Source of the DNA: Flavobacteriales bacterium UBA5869
GTDB lineage: Bacteria; Bacteroidota; Bacteroidia; Flavobacteriales_D; Crocinitomicaceae
Assembly: GCA_002432565.1 (NCBI GenBank)
Contig: DJFP01000082.1
Location: 1-23,455 of the forward strand
Length of the DNA: 23,455 nucleotides
Direction: 5' to 3'
Under the pieces are notes generated by a model. It was not told where the DNA came from, did not search any database, and worked only from the letters and a program-made list of their open reading frames with translations. The position numbers and the translations under genes were made by a program. Shown here in pieces: positions 7,962-15,903 of the stretch (the first letter of the stretch is position 1; the number at the start of each line of letters is the position of its first letter).

Positions 7962-9026
7962 ATGACAGTTGAAATAATTTTGGCATGTATTGGGTTCCTG
8001 GTTATGGGAATCGTTATGAGCTATGTCTCAAATGGAATACTTTTGCGCTTTTCTCAAAGTCTCGGGATACGCAATAAGAATGATGTTACTGTACGCTGGG
8101 CCAATGAGTCGAAGCCCTCTCTGGGCGGGATCGGTTTTTTTGTCGCATTCTTCTTCGGAACAGTCGCTTACTCCATCATTTTCAATAACGAGAATATCTT
8201 CCAGAACCACCAGTTCGTGGGGTTAATGACAGCCGGGACCATCTCGTTCATCATGGGACTTGCAGATGATGCCTACAATACCCGGCCGTTTATAAAATTG
8301 TTTGTGCAGATATTTTGCGGAGCAATCTTCGTTTACACCAACAATACAATCGAATTGACAGAAATCAGCTGGGTAAATGCGCTGATCACCATTACATGGG
8401 TTGTAGGAATGATGAACTCCCTGAACATGCTCGATAACATGGATGGGATTACTGGAACCACTTCCCTTTTCATACTGCTTTCCTGTTTAGTAAGCAATGT
8501 CATTTTGTTCGATTGGAACATGAATATCTGGACATTGACCATGCTTATTCAGATCGGTGCGATAATCGGTTTTTTGGGATACAACATTTATCCTTCCAGG
8601 TTGTTCATGGGTGATGCGGGAAGCCAGTTTATCGGTTTGTTTGTTGCCTTCTTTTCCATCCACGAATTGTGGAATATCGGGAATCATACGCAGTTGAATC
8701 CTTTAACGGGAGGTGCGATTACGCTAATTGCTTTCACCGCTGCTATTTCCGACACGCTGACAGTAGTAATCAACCGCCTTCGGAAAGGAAAATCCCCGAT
8801 GGTCGGAGGAAAAGACCACACTACCCATCACCTGGTTTATTCCGGGTTGAACGACCGCCAGGTTTGGCTCGTTTTCATGGGAATCGGTCTGATGGCTACT
8901 TTGGTGACTATTCTCGCAGTTGTGTTTGCAAAAATGGGCAATCCATGGATGGCATTCTTCCTCACAGTCTACTTTTTTGCCGTGTTTTTTGTTCTCTACC
9001 GTAACACGCTTATTCACAAGAAGTAG
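7962..9026 (+). CDS. WecA/MraY-family polyprenyl-phosphate sugar-1-phosphate transferase
   Basis: A polytopic inner-membrane enzyme that transfers a sugar-1-phosphate (usually GlcNAc-1-P or a relative) from UDP to undecaprenyl phosphate, the first step in building a lipid-linked repeat unit. In 354 aa it shows about ten hydrophobic segments and the family motifs: KPSLGGIGFF (51-60), the Mg-binding DD pair in GLADDAYNTRP (D102-D103), NMLDNMDGITG (155-165), FMGDAGS with D218, and the cytoplasmic histidine loop GGKDHTTHHL (282-291). The start is the ATG at 7962; the frame could begin at a TTG at 7947, which would overlap rmlC. It is the last gene of the polysaccharide cluster. WecA versus another subfamily cannot be settled by eye. 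Confidence 0.92.
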   Translation: MTVEIILACIGFLVMGIVMSYVSNGILLRFSQSLGIRNKNDVTVRWANESKPSLGGIGFFVAFFFGTVAYSIIFNNENIFQNHQFVGLMTAGTISFIMGLADDAYNTRPFIKLFVQIFCGAIFVYTNNTIELTEISWVNALITITWVVGMMNSLNMLDNMDGITGTTSLFILLSCLVSNVILFDWNMNIWTLTMLIQIGAIIGFLGYNIYPSRLFMGDAGSQFIGLFVAFFSIHELWNIGNHTQLNPLTGGAITLIAFTAAISDTLTVVINRLRKGKSPMVGGKDHTTHHLVYSGLNDRQVWLVFMGIGLMATLVTILAVVFAKMGNPWMAFFLTVYFFAVFFVLYRNTLIHKK

Positions 9027-9041
9027 CTTCCTGTTTTTTTT
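9016..9041 (+). terminator. Weak intrinsic terminator at the end of the polysaccharide operon
   Basis: An imperfect stem, ACA-A-GAAG (9016-9023) with CTTC-C-TGT (9027-9034), has its three-base loop on the UAG stop codon and runs into a tract of eight T (9034-9041). The stem is short, AT-rich and has an A-C mismatch, so it may be leaky. Confidence 0.35.
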
Positions 9042-9086
9042 GAGAATTCTGAAGAGATTCTTATCTCAAACTCGCATTAGAATATG

Positions 9087-9094
9087 TAATTTTG
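9087..9094 (+). promoter_or_regulatory. Candidate -7 element for the lytic transglycosylase gene
   Basis: TAATTTTG matches the Bacteroidota TAnnTTTG -7 consensus and ends 20 nt before the ATG at 9115, implying a very short leader. No TTG is found at the -33 distance. Confidence 0.4.
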
Positions 9095-9114
9095 TACTGC
9101 TTTAATCGCATTAC

Positions 9115-10044
9115 ATGAAATACATTTTCCTTTTCTTATCACTGGTTCTGCTGGCTTCCTGTCAGAGTGAAGCTGCTAAAGAGCAAAAAAAAGAAGCCAG
9201 GCACCAGGAAGTAGTTGCTGCGTCAGCTGTTGTTTTCCCGGATTTGCCACAAAGCATGGAATTTGCCGGAACGAAAATCGATCTGCGCGACGAGGACCTG
9301 CGTGAACGTTTGGACCGTGAAGTACTTATGACTGCCTACTATCAAAGTGCATGGATAGGTGCAATTAAAAGAGCGAACCGCTATTTCCCGGAAATAGAAC
9401 GCATTTTGAAAGAAGAAGGAGTTCCCAATGATTTCAAGTACCTGGCAATTATAGAAAGTAACCTGCAGCAAGCAATTTCGCCGGTTGGCGCACAGGGATT
9501 CTGGCAATTTATGCCTGCAACAGCCAAACTGTACAATCTACAGATCAACGATGAAATTGATGAACGCCTGAATATCGAAAAAAGCACACACGCGGCTTGC
9601 CAATACCTGAAAGATGCACACAACACACTCAATGACTGGGTTATGACAACCGCATCTTACAACCGTGGAGTAGGTGGTGTGATCGAGGACATGGAATGGC
9701 AGAAAACCGATCATTATTTCGACACCTACCAAAACAGCGAAACAGGAAGGTACGTTTTCCGGCTTTTAGCTACCAAATTGATTTATGAGAACCCGGAAGC
9801 TTACGGATTTTACCCGGATAAAATGGAATTGTATAAACCATTCCGCGTGCACAAAGTAGTAGTGGAAGAAAATATTCCGAACCTGGCACTTTGGGCAAAT
9901 GACCAGGGTTTTAATATTAAAATTCTTCGTAAATTAAATCCCTGGTTGAAAACAACCAAACTGACCGTAAAAGGAGGAAAAAAATTCACCCTTCTTTTGC
10001 CGGCAGCATCCGAAAATCTGAAACCATACGGTGCTTATAAGTAA
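9115..10044 (+). CDS. Lytic transglycosylase lipoprotein, MltD-like (SLT domain)
   Basis: A lipoprotein predicted to cut the MurNAc-GlcNAc bond of peptidoglycan, forming 1,6-anhydro ends. The 309-aa protein starts with a signal and lipobox, MKYIFLFLSLVLLASC (C16). The SLT domain (about 95-230) has the catalytic glutamate in YLAIIESNLQQ (E114), the fold motif GAQGFWQFMPATA, and ASYNRGVGGV. The C-terminal part (about 238-305, with VEENIPNLALWA and LKTTKLTVKGGKKF) looks like one degenerate LysM-type wall-binding module; enteric MltD has more LysM repeats. It has its own predicted promoter, 88 nt after the polysaccharide cluster, so it is probably not co-transcribed. Confidence 0.9.
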   Translation: MKYIFLFLSLVLLASCQSEAAKEQKKEARHQEVVAASAVVFPDLPQSMEFAGTKIDLRDEDLRERLDREVLMTAYYQSAWIGAIKRANRYFPEIERILKEEGVPNDFKYLAIIESNLQQAISPVGAQGFWQFMPATAKLYNLQINDEIDERLNIEKSTHAACQYLKDAHNTLNDWVMTTASYNRGVGGVIEDMEWQKTDHYFDTYQNSETGRYVFRLLATKLIYENPEAYGFYPDKMELYKPFRVHKVVVEENIPNLALWANDQGFNIKILRKLNPWLKTTKLTVKGGKKFTLLLPAASENLKPYGAYK

Positions 10045-10056
10045 TAAATAATAAAA

Positions 10057-10195
10057 GTTCAAAATGCTTACGCTGAAGCTCTTGCCTTTGTGTAGCCACT
10101 TCGGCGGAGCAAGGTCAGCATAGGCGCAGAGTTGAAAGGTTCAAAGAGTTCAAGCCCAAAAGTTGTTTTAAGACATTCTATTTGAACATTTGAAC
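10057..10195. repeat. Second TTGAAC/GTTCAA cluster plus imperfect hairpin upstream of uvrA
   Basis: GTTCAA occurs at 10057, 10139 and 10148; TTGAAC occurs at 10182 and 10190, again 8 nt apart. The pair at 10139-10153 can fold onto the pair at 10182-10195. Between them is an imperfect hairpin made of GCTGA (10072-10076) with TCAGC (10115-10119) and CTTGC (10081-10085) with GCAAG (10109-10113). The architecture resembles the cluster at 2763-2940. No TAnnTTTG element is visible ahead of uvrA. Confidence 0.55.
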
Positions 10196-10232
10196 TAATT
10201 TATATAAAACAAAAGATTACACATATTCTGAC

Positions 10233-13079
10233 ATGAGTCTTGACGAACAAACAAAAACAATTGAAGTTTACGGAGCGAGGGAACACAATTTAAAAGATAT
10301 TCATTTAGAGATTCCAAGAGATAAACTCGTAGTTTTTACGGGTTTGAGCGGAAGCGGGAAATCTTCATTGGCATTTGATACCATTTTCGCGGAAGGACAG
10401 CGAAGATATATCGAAACATTTTCGTCTTACGCCAGGCAATTCCTGGGAGGAATGGAGCGTCCGGATGTGGACAAGATCAACGGACTGAGCCCGGTAATTT
10501 CCATCGAACAAAAAACGGTTTCGAGAAGTCCGAGATCTACCGTTGGAACTATTACCGAGATTTACGATTTCATGCGCTTACTTTATGCGCGTATCGGTAC
10601 GGCTTATTCCTATGAAACGGGTGAGCAAATGGTCAAATATTCCGACGATCAAATCACAGATCTGATCATTGAGCAGTTTGACGGAAAGAAAGTCCTGATC
10701 CTTGCACCGAAGATCAAAGGAAGAAAAGGTCATTACCGCGAATTGTTCGAACAAATCGGGAAAATGGGTTATTCCAAGGTGCGTATCGACGGCGAGATCC
10801 AGGAGATTACAAAAGGAATGCGTTTGGACCGTTACAAGATCCACGATATTGAAATTGTGATCGACCGCATCCAGGTAAAATCGGACGACCGCAAGCGTTT
10901 ATACGATTCGATCACAACAGCCATGAAGCATGGAGGGAAGAGCATGATGATCCAAGACTTTGAGACAAACCAGGTACGTCACTTTTCACGTTTGTTAATG
11001 TGTCCGACGACAGGGATTTCCTACCCGGAACCGGAACCGAACTTATTCTCCTTTAACTCTCCTTACGGTGCCTGCCCTACTTGTGTCGGATTAGGAGAAA
11101 TTTCAGAGATTGACCGTGACAAAGTAATTCCGGACCCGAAACTGAGTATCAAAAAAGGTGGTCTTGCCCCGATCGGTGAATATAAGAGAAACTGGTTTTT
11201 TGACCGCATTGAAGCTTTTTTACAACAGGAAGGCTACACCATCAACACACCGATTTCGGATCTTCCGGACGATTTGGTACACGTTATCCTGAATGGGAAC
11301 GAAGGCCTGGAACAAAGTGGTAAAGAAGCTGCAATCCAATTTGAAGGACTTGGAAACTTCATGGCGCGACATGCCGAAGAAAGTACGGCCGGAATCCAGC
11401 GCTGGGCACAAAGTTTCATGAACAAGATCATCTGTCCGGAATGTCATGGTGCACGCTTGAAAAAAGAAGCACTTCATTTCAAAGTGAATGAAAAAACACT
11501 TGGAGAAGTTGCCACACTGGATATCCAGGAATTGGCACTTTGGCTGGAAAACATCGAAGATTCATTAAACAGCGAACAACAGGTAATCGGAACCGAGATC
11601 CTGAAAGAGATCCGTGCCCGCGTGCGGTTCATCCTGGAAGTCGGACTGGAATATTTAACCCTGCATCGGTCTGCAAGAAGTTTATCGGGAGGAGAAGCAC
11701 AACGTATCCGCTTAGCAACCCAGATCGGGTCCGAACTGATGAACGTTTTGTACATCCTGGATGAACCGAGCATCGGTTTGCACCAAAGAGACAATACACG
11801 ACTGATCAACTCCCTGAAACGATTGAGAGACGGTGGAAATTCGGTGATTGTTGTGGAACACGACCGCGAGATGATGGAAGCGGCGGATTTCGTAGTGGAT
11901 ATTGGTCCGGGAGCCGGAGTTCACGGCGGGGAAATCGTTAATGCCGCTCCGTTTAATGAACTGGTCTCAACCGATTCCATCACAACCAAATATTTGAACG
12001 GTGAGCTGGAAATTGAAATTCCGAAAAAACGCCGCAAAGGGAACGGAAAAAAGCTACTTCTCAAAGGTGCAAGCGGTAATAACCTGAAAAATGTTGACCT
12101 GACGATTCCATTAGGGACGTTGACATGTGTAACCGGAGTTTCAGGCAGTGGAAAATCTACATTGATCAATCACACGCTCTATCCGATTCTGAACGCTCAC
12201 ATTTACAACGGCGTGAAGAAACCAATGCCTTACAAGAAAATTGAAGGATTGGAATTCCTGGATAAGGTCATCGAGATCGATCAAAGTCCGATCGGGAGAA
12301 CACCACGAAGCAATCCGGCAACTTATACGAATGTGTTTACGGAAATTCGCTCCTTGTTCGCCGCACTTCCTGAAGCACAGATCCGTGGGTATAAAGCAGG
12401 AAGATTCTCTTTCAACGTAGCGGGAGGACGCTGTGATACCTGCGGCGGCGGCGGTCTGAAAGTGATTGAGATGAATTTCCTCCCGGATGTATACGTAGAA
12501 TGTGAAACCTGTAACGGGAAACGCTACAACCGCGAAACACTGGAAGTACGTTACAAAGGGAAATCAATCAACGATGTTCTGGAAATGACCATCGAAGATG
12601 CGGTGGTTTTCTTTGAAAATGTGCCGAAAATCCACCGTGTACTGGAAACACTAAACTCTGTTGGTCTGGGATACATCAAACTTGGTCAGCCGTCTACAAC
12701 AGTAAGCGGCGGTGAAGCTCAGCGGATCAAACTAGCGGGAGAACTCACCAAACGCGGAACAGGAAATACCATTTACATTTTGGATGAACCGAGCACCGGA
12801 TTGCATTTTGAAGATATCCGCATGCTGATTGAAGTATTGCAGCGCCTGGTAGACGATGGAAACACCGTGTTGGTCATCGAACACAATTTAGACATTGTCA
12901 AAGTAGCCGATCACATTATTGATGTGGGGCCGGAAGGCGGAAGAGGCGGCGGAAACATTGTCTGCACCGGAACACCGGAAGAAATCATTAAGAAGTACAC
13001 CGAAATTTCCCACACTGCGAAATACCTGAAAATGGAGATGGAGCACATGGAAAAATTGCGGAAACAGTTCAAAAAATAA
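10233..13079 (+). CDS. uvrA: Excinuclease ABC subunit A (UvrA)
   Basis: Damage-recognition ATPase of nucleotide excision repair, acting as a dimer with UvrB. The 948-aa length is normal (E. coli 940). Both ABC modules are complete: Walker A FTGLSGSGKSS (near 36-45) with the signature SGGEAQRIRLATQ and Walker B LYILDEPSIGLHQRD; second Walker A VTGVSGSGKST with SGGEAQRIKLAGEL and IYILDEPSTGLHFED. The C-terminal zinc finger has four cysteines (C734, C737, C757, C760). The first zinc module is unusual: the first CxxC reads CPTT (C257, T260) while the second pair is intact (C281, C284). A further CPECHG sits near 400. It is a single gene; the start is the ATG at 10233, giving MSLDEQTKTIEVYGAREHNL. 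Confidence 0.97.
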   Translation: MSLDEQTKTIEVYGAREHNLKDIHLEIPRDKLVVFTGLSGSGKSSLAFDTIFAEGQRRYIETFSSYARQFLGGMERPDVDKINGLSPVISIEQKTVSRSPRSTVGTITEIYDFMRLLYARIGTAYSYETGEQMVKYSDDQITDLIIEQFDGKKVLILAPKIKGRKGHYRELFEQIGKMGYSKVRIDGEIQEITKGMRLDRYKIHDIEIVIDRIQVKSDDRKRLYDSITTAMKHGGKSMMIQDFETNQVRHFSRLLMCPTTGISYPEPEPNLFSFNSPYGACPTCVGLGEISEIDRDKVIPDPKLSIKKGGLAPIGEYKRNWFFDRIEAFLQQEGYTINTPISDLPDDLVHVILNGNEGLEQSGKEAAIQFEGLGNFMARHAEESTAGIQRWAQSFMNKIICPECHGARLKKEALHFKVNEKTLGEVATLDIQELALWLENIEDSLNSEQQVIGTEILKEIRARVRFILEVGLEYLTLHRSARSLSGGEAQRIRLATQIGSELMNVLYILDEPSIGLHQRDNTRLINSLKRLRDGGNSVIVVEHDREMMEAADFVVDIGPGAGVHGGEIVNAAPFNELVSTDSITTKYLNGELEIEIPKKRRKGNGKKLLLKGASGNNLKNVDLTIPLGTLTCVTGVSGSGKSTLINHTLYPILNAHIYNGVKKPMPYKKIEGLEFLDKVIEIDQSPIGRTPRSNPATYTNVFTEIRSLFAALPEAQIRGYKAGRFSFNVAGGRCDTCGGGGLKVIEMNFLPDVYVECETCNGKRYNRETLEVRYKGKSINDVLEMTIEDAVVFFENVPKIHRVLETLNSVGLGYIKLGQPSTTVSGGEAQRIKLAGELTKRGTGNTIYILDEPSTGLHFEDIRMLIEVLQRLVDDGNTVLVIEHNLDIVKVADHIIDVGPEGGRGGGNIVCTGTPEEIIKKYTEISHTAKYLKMEMEHMEKLRKQFKK

Positions 13080-13099
13080 AAAAACAGGAAATATATCCC

Positions 13100-13270
13100 A
13101 AAAAGAAGCCCTCGGACCACTAGTATCCGAGGGCTTCTCTACTACAACTTAACCTAACTAACTCTTGCGTAAGAGCTTCTTTCGAGTAAGGCCTGTTTTA
13201 CCATGTAAATAAAGCTTCGTTACTCATTATCTTTTCATTGATTGCATCGTGGCAAATCAAGTCATCTGCG
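13100..13270 (-). ncRNA. Candidate small RNA ending at the minus-strand terminator
   Basis: Inferred only from structure. A minus-strand terminator exists with no minus-strand gene for it, because the adhesin operon already ends at a better terminator 500 nt upstream. Ahead of it on the minus strand are a CTCTT-ACGC-AAGAG hairpin (13161-13174) and a nine-codon open frame MSNEALFTW (13198-13227). I cannot see a matching TAnnTTTG promoter, so the 5' end is a guess. Confidence 0.22.
13104..13138 (-). terminator. Strong intrinsic terminator, T-run on the minus strand
   Basis: Perfect 13-bp stem AGAAGCCCTCGGA (13104-13116) with TCCGAGGGCTTCT (13126-13138) and a 9-nt loop. On the minus strand it is followed by five T (complement of 13100-13104); on the plus strand it is followed by CTCTACTAC, without a T-run. 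It is 25 nt past the uvrA stop and may also help end that transcript, but its polarity suggests a minus-strand transcript. Confidence 0.75.
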
Positions 13271-13320
13271 TGCTTTAACCTATTTTTATAGTATCTGAAA
13301 TGAAATATAGTGCATTCAAG

Positions 13321-13338
13321 ATACCCTTGCAAGGGTAT
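13321..13338. repeat. Perfect 18-bp palindrome in the gene-free region
   Basis: ATACCCTTGCAAGGGTAT is identical to its reverse complement, with no spacer. Such a site suits a dimeric DNA-binding protein more than an RNA stem. No promoter element is recognised beside it. Confidence 0.6.
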
Positions 13339-13631
13339 GGCTGAAACCCACCATTGAACTGAAATCAAGCTAAAACGCTTTAAAAACTGCTAAAACAGTG
13401 GCTTTCAGTCAGTTTTTATTGACATGTTAATCGTGTTTAATACACGTAAAATTCACATAATGAAATAAAAACAGTTAAATAATTAACGTTTATTTGTGTT
13501 AAAAATGCTTTATACTTTATAAATTCGTCCTAAAACGAGTGCAACCAGGCCATTTAAAAAGCGTAATCCAATGACCAAATTCATGCATATTTATTCGCGA
13601 ATTGATCCCGGAGGTAATCTGTCACAGAACC

Positions 13632-13664
13632 AAAAACCCTTCGAACAACATTCGAAGGGTTTTT
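13632..13664. terminator. Bidirectional intrinsic terminator ending the adhesin operon
   Basis: Perfect 14-bp stem AAAAACCCTTCGAA (13632-13645) with TTCGAAGGGTTTTT (13651-13664), loop CAACA. It has a T-run on both strands. It lies 34 nt beyond the stop of the PD40-OmpA gene and would end the minus-strand operon, and also stop plus-strand readthrough into it. Confidence 0.88.
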
Positions 13665-13697
13665 TCGTGAAACATAATCGCTTGTTATTTCACACTT

Positions 13698-15902
13698 TTA
13701 AATCTTAACCACTAAAAATTCAGTTCTGCGGTTCACGGCATGTTGTGTTTCCGTATACTTTGGTTGTTTCTTTGGTCCTTCACAGGTACAACCGTTCAAT
13801 ATTTTGGATTCACCATATCCTTTCCCGGAAATTCTCCATGGATCTTTGATGCGGGATTTGATATACTCAGCCGAAGCATCCGCTCGTTTTTGGGAAAGTT
13901 CCAGGTTTTTCGCAGCCGTTCCACGGCAATCTGTATGGGATCCCAACTCAACTACCATGGTCGGGAACTCATTCATGATCGCTACGATCTTATCCAATTC
14001 AACGGCCGCATCCGGGCGGATATTGAACTTCGCCAAATCAAAATAGATCGGTTTCAGATCAATGGCTTTTGCAAGATCGGTCCCCACTTCCATTTTCTCA
14101 ATGGATAAGTTCAGATCTTTTGAAACATCATAAACTCCCGGTACAGTCAACTCTTTGTTGTAAGTCGTTCCTTTAGGTAAATATCCTTTCTTCTCAAGGC
14201 GGATATTATAGGAAACCCGATCGTTCAGCTTTTTGTCGTAAATCGGGCGTTTGATCTGACCATCCTTATTGGTATAGAAGACTCCTTCCTCTTTCCCTGT
14301 CATGTTATTGATCAGCGTCACTTTCACACTATCCAGTACAGCACTCGATTTTTTGTCCAGTACTTTTACCAGAATCATGAACCCCGGATCTTTTTCCAAC
14401 ACCAGATCGGCAGGAAGGTTCTCCGGGGATTCATCCGTGACTACCACTTTTTCACTCGACTCAAAATAATCTTTCTTTGATCCGTCTATCAGGAAAGCTC
14501 CCGTTTCCGAAGTTTCATAAGCAGCTTCCGCATCGGCATCTGTTGTCAATGTTGCCAGTTCTTTTCCGTTTTGATCTTTTACTTTGATCAGCACACCTGG
14601 CAGCCTGTTTCCTTTTTCATCTTTGGCTAAAACACGAATATTACGTGCAAAGGCAAAAGGTTTTTCCATCGTAAAAGTATACAGGTCATCATTCCCTTTA
14701 CCTCCTGCCCTGTTTGAAGAAATCATCCCTGTTACACCATCTTTATTCATCCAAACCGAAAAATCATCTCCCGGGGAGTTAAAAGGTGCACCCACATTCC
14801 GGATTTGTCTCAAATCGTCATCCTTGTACTGGCAGATAAATACGTCCAATCCTCCATATCCGGGATAACCTTCCGAAGAGAAAAAGAAAACTCCGGATTC
14901 GTGGAAGAACGGAAACATGTCATCACTACTGGTGTTGATTGAAGCCATATTTTCCGGAATAGACCAGGTTCCATCCTCCCAATGTGAGCGGTAAATGTCT
15001 ACTCCGCCTTTTCCTCCCGGCATATCAGAAGCAAAGAATAGGGTTTTCCCATCCGGGGAAAGCGTTGCATGTCCCACACTGTAATCGTTGCTGTTAAATG
15101 CAATCGGTTCCGGTTCGGACCAGGTTTCTCCTACCAGGTTGGAAACAAATAAAGAAAAATGCCGTGTGCCGTCTATTGCTTTCTCCTCGTAATTATTCCG
15201 GGTGATGAAGGCTTGTCTTCCATCCGGGGAAAATGCTACCGGGCCCTCGTGGTACTTCTTGTTGACCTTTTTGCTTGGGATAGGCTGGATATTGGTTATT
15301 TCATTAGTCGAAGGATTGATGTCAGCTACATACAAATCAAGGAAAGAAAGCCTGTTTCCAAGCCATTTACGGCTCACTACTTCATTTTTTTTCCTGGAAG
15401 AAGTAAATAGCAGCTTCCCATTATAGATAACCGGGCCAAAATCCTCCTGCTCCGTATTGAAAGGAGCGTTTTGAACCTTAATGGTAGCGGCCTGGGCGGC
15501 GTATTTCGACAGTGATTCATTTAATAATTTGAAGCGTTCCATTTCACTATCTTTTGGGTCCAATTGAGAATAAATCTTTAATTGATCTTCTGCCTCCACA
15601 TATTTTTGGCACTTCATCAATGCCCGGGCATATTCAAGGTGATCATTCGCAATCCTGTCCGGACGCTTGCAAATAGTAGCATAACAAGCTTCTGCATTGG
15701 GATAATTCCCAATCATATCATAGCCATGGGCCAATTTACGAAGTACGCCGGCATCTTTATCTTTCACCTTTTCAAGCGAATTAACCGATGCAAAATAATC
15801 GTACTCATTCAATTGGTTCGTACCGATAATTTCGTGTTTCTCCTGTGCTGAAACCCATCCGATCAGGATGCACGAAACAGCAAATAGCAATGTTCTTTTC
15901 AT
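13698..15902 (-). CDS. TPR-PD40-OmpA family protein, PorE-like (T9SS-associated peptidoglycan anchor)
   Basis: Predicted periplasmic protein that ties an outer-membrane complex to peptidoglycan. From the ATG at 15902 it is 734 aa with signal MKRTLLFAVSCILIGWVSAQ. Domains in order: TPR-like helices (about 25-125); a PD40/WD40-like propeller (about 140-410) with SPDGRQAF, SPDGKTLFFASDMPGGKGG and SSNRAGGKGNDDLY blades; two carboxypeptidase-regulatory-like folds (about 420-590); and a C-terminal OmpA domain (about 610-734) with the peptidoglycan-binding SHTDCRGTAAKNLELSQKRA and VNRRTEFLV. The frame runs upstream to 15956, but that would overlap the PorP/SprF gene and bury the signal. Its start is 1 nt after that gene's stop. 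The architecture matches PorE of Porphyromonas; here it is probably a paralogue devoted to this operon. Confidence 0.9.
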   Translation of the reverse strand: MKRTLLFAVSCILIGWVSAQEKHEIIGTNQLNEYDYFASVNSLEKVKDKDAGVLRKLAHGYDMIGNYPNAEACYATICKRPDRIANDHLEYARALMKCQKYVEAEDQLKIYSQLDPKDSEMERFKLLNESLSKYAAQAATIKVQNAPFNTEQEDFGPVIYNGKLLFTSSRKKNEVVSRKWLGNRLSFLDLYVADINPSTNEITNIQPIPSKKVNKKYHEGPVAFSPDGRQAFITRNNYEEKAIDGTRHFSLFVSNLVGETWSEPEPIAFNSNDYSVGHATLSPDGKTLFFASDMPGGKGGVDIYRSHWEDGTWSIPENMASINTSSDDMFPFFHESGVFFFSSEGYPGYGGLDVFICQYKDDDLRQIRNVGAPFNSPGDDFSVWMNKDGVTGMISSNRAGGKGNDDLYTFTMEKPFAFARNIRVLAKDEKGNRLPGVLIKVKDQNGKELATLTTDADAEAAYETSETGAFLIDGSKKDYFESSEKVVVTDESPENLPADLVLEKDPGFMILVKVLDKKSSAVLDSVKVTLINNMTGKEEGVFYTNKDGQIKRPIYDKKLNDRVSYNIRLEKKGYLPKGTTYNKELTVPGVYDVSKDLNLSIEKMEVGTDLAKAIDLKPIYFDLAKFNIRPDAAVELDKIVAIMNEFPTMVVELGSHTDCRGTAAKNLELSQKRADASAEYIKSRIKDPWRISGKGYGESKILNGCTCEGPKKQPKYTETQHAVNRRTEFLVVKI

Positions 15903-15903
15903 A

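Larger units (their letters stand above)
13080..13697. other. 618-nt gene-free region between uvrA and the adhesin operon
   Basis: I find no credible protein gene here. The sequence is AT-rich and contains, in order: a perfect 13-bp hairpin (13104-13138); a small AGCTCTT/AAGAGTT-type hairpin near 13159-13176; a perfect 18-bp palindrome ATACCCTTGCAAGGGTAT (13321-13338); an ACTG/CAGT stem near 13385-13399; and a 14-bp bidirectional terminator (13632-13664). The genes at its ends converge, so long spacing is not needed for promoters of either. Confidence 0.7.

Noticed and set aside
13198..13227. Nine-codon minus-strand frame MSNEALFTW as an attenuator leader peptide
   Set aside because: It has a Trp codon and a downstream terminator, but no minus-strand gene lies beyond that terminator to be attenuated, so I keep it only as part of the small-RNA candidate.
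13571..13708. 45-codon plus-strand frame beginning MTKFMHIYSR
   Set aside because: It runs straight through the bidirectional terminator and into the 3' end of the PD40-OmpA gene; no promoter or family resemblance.
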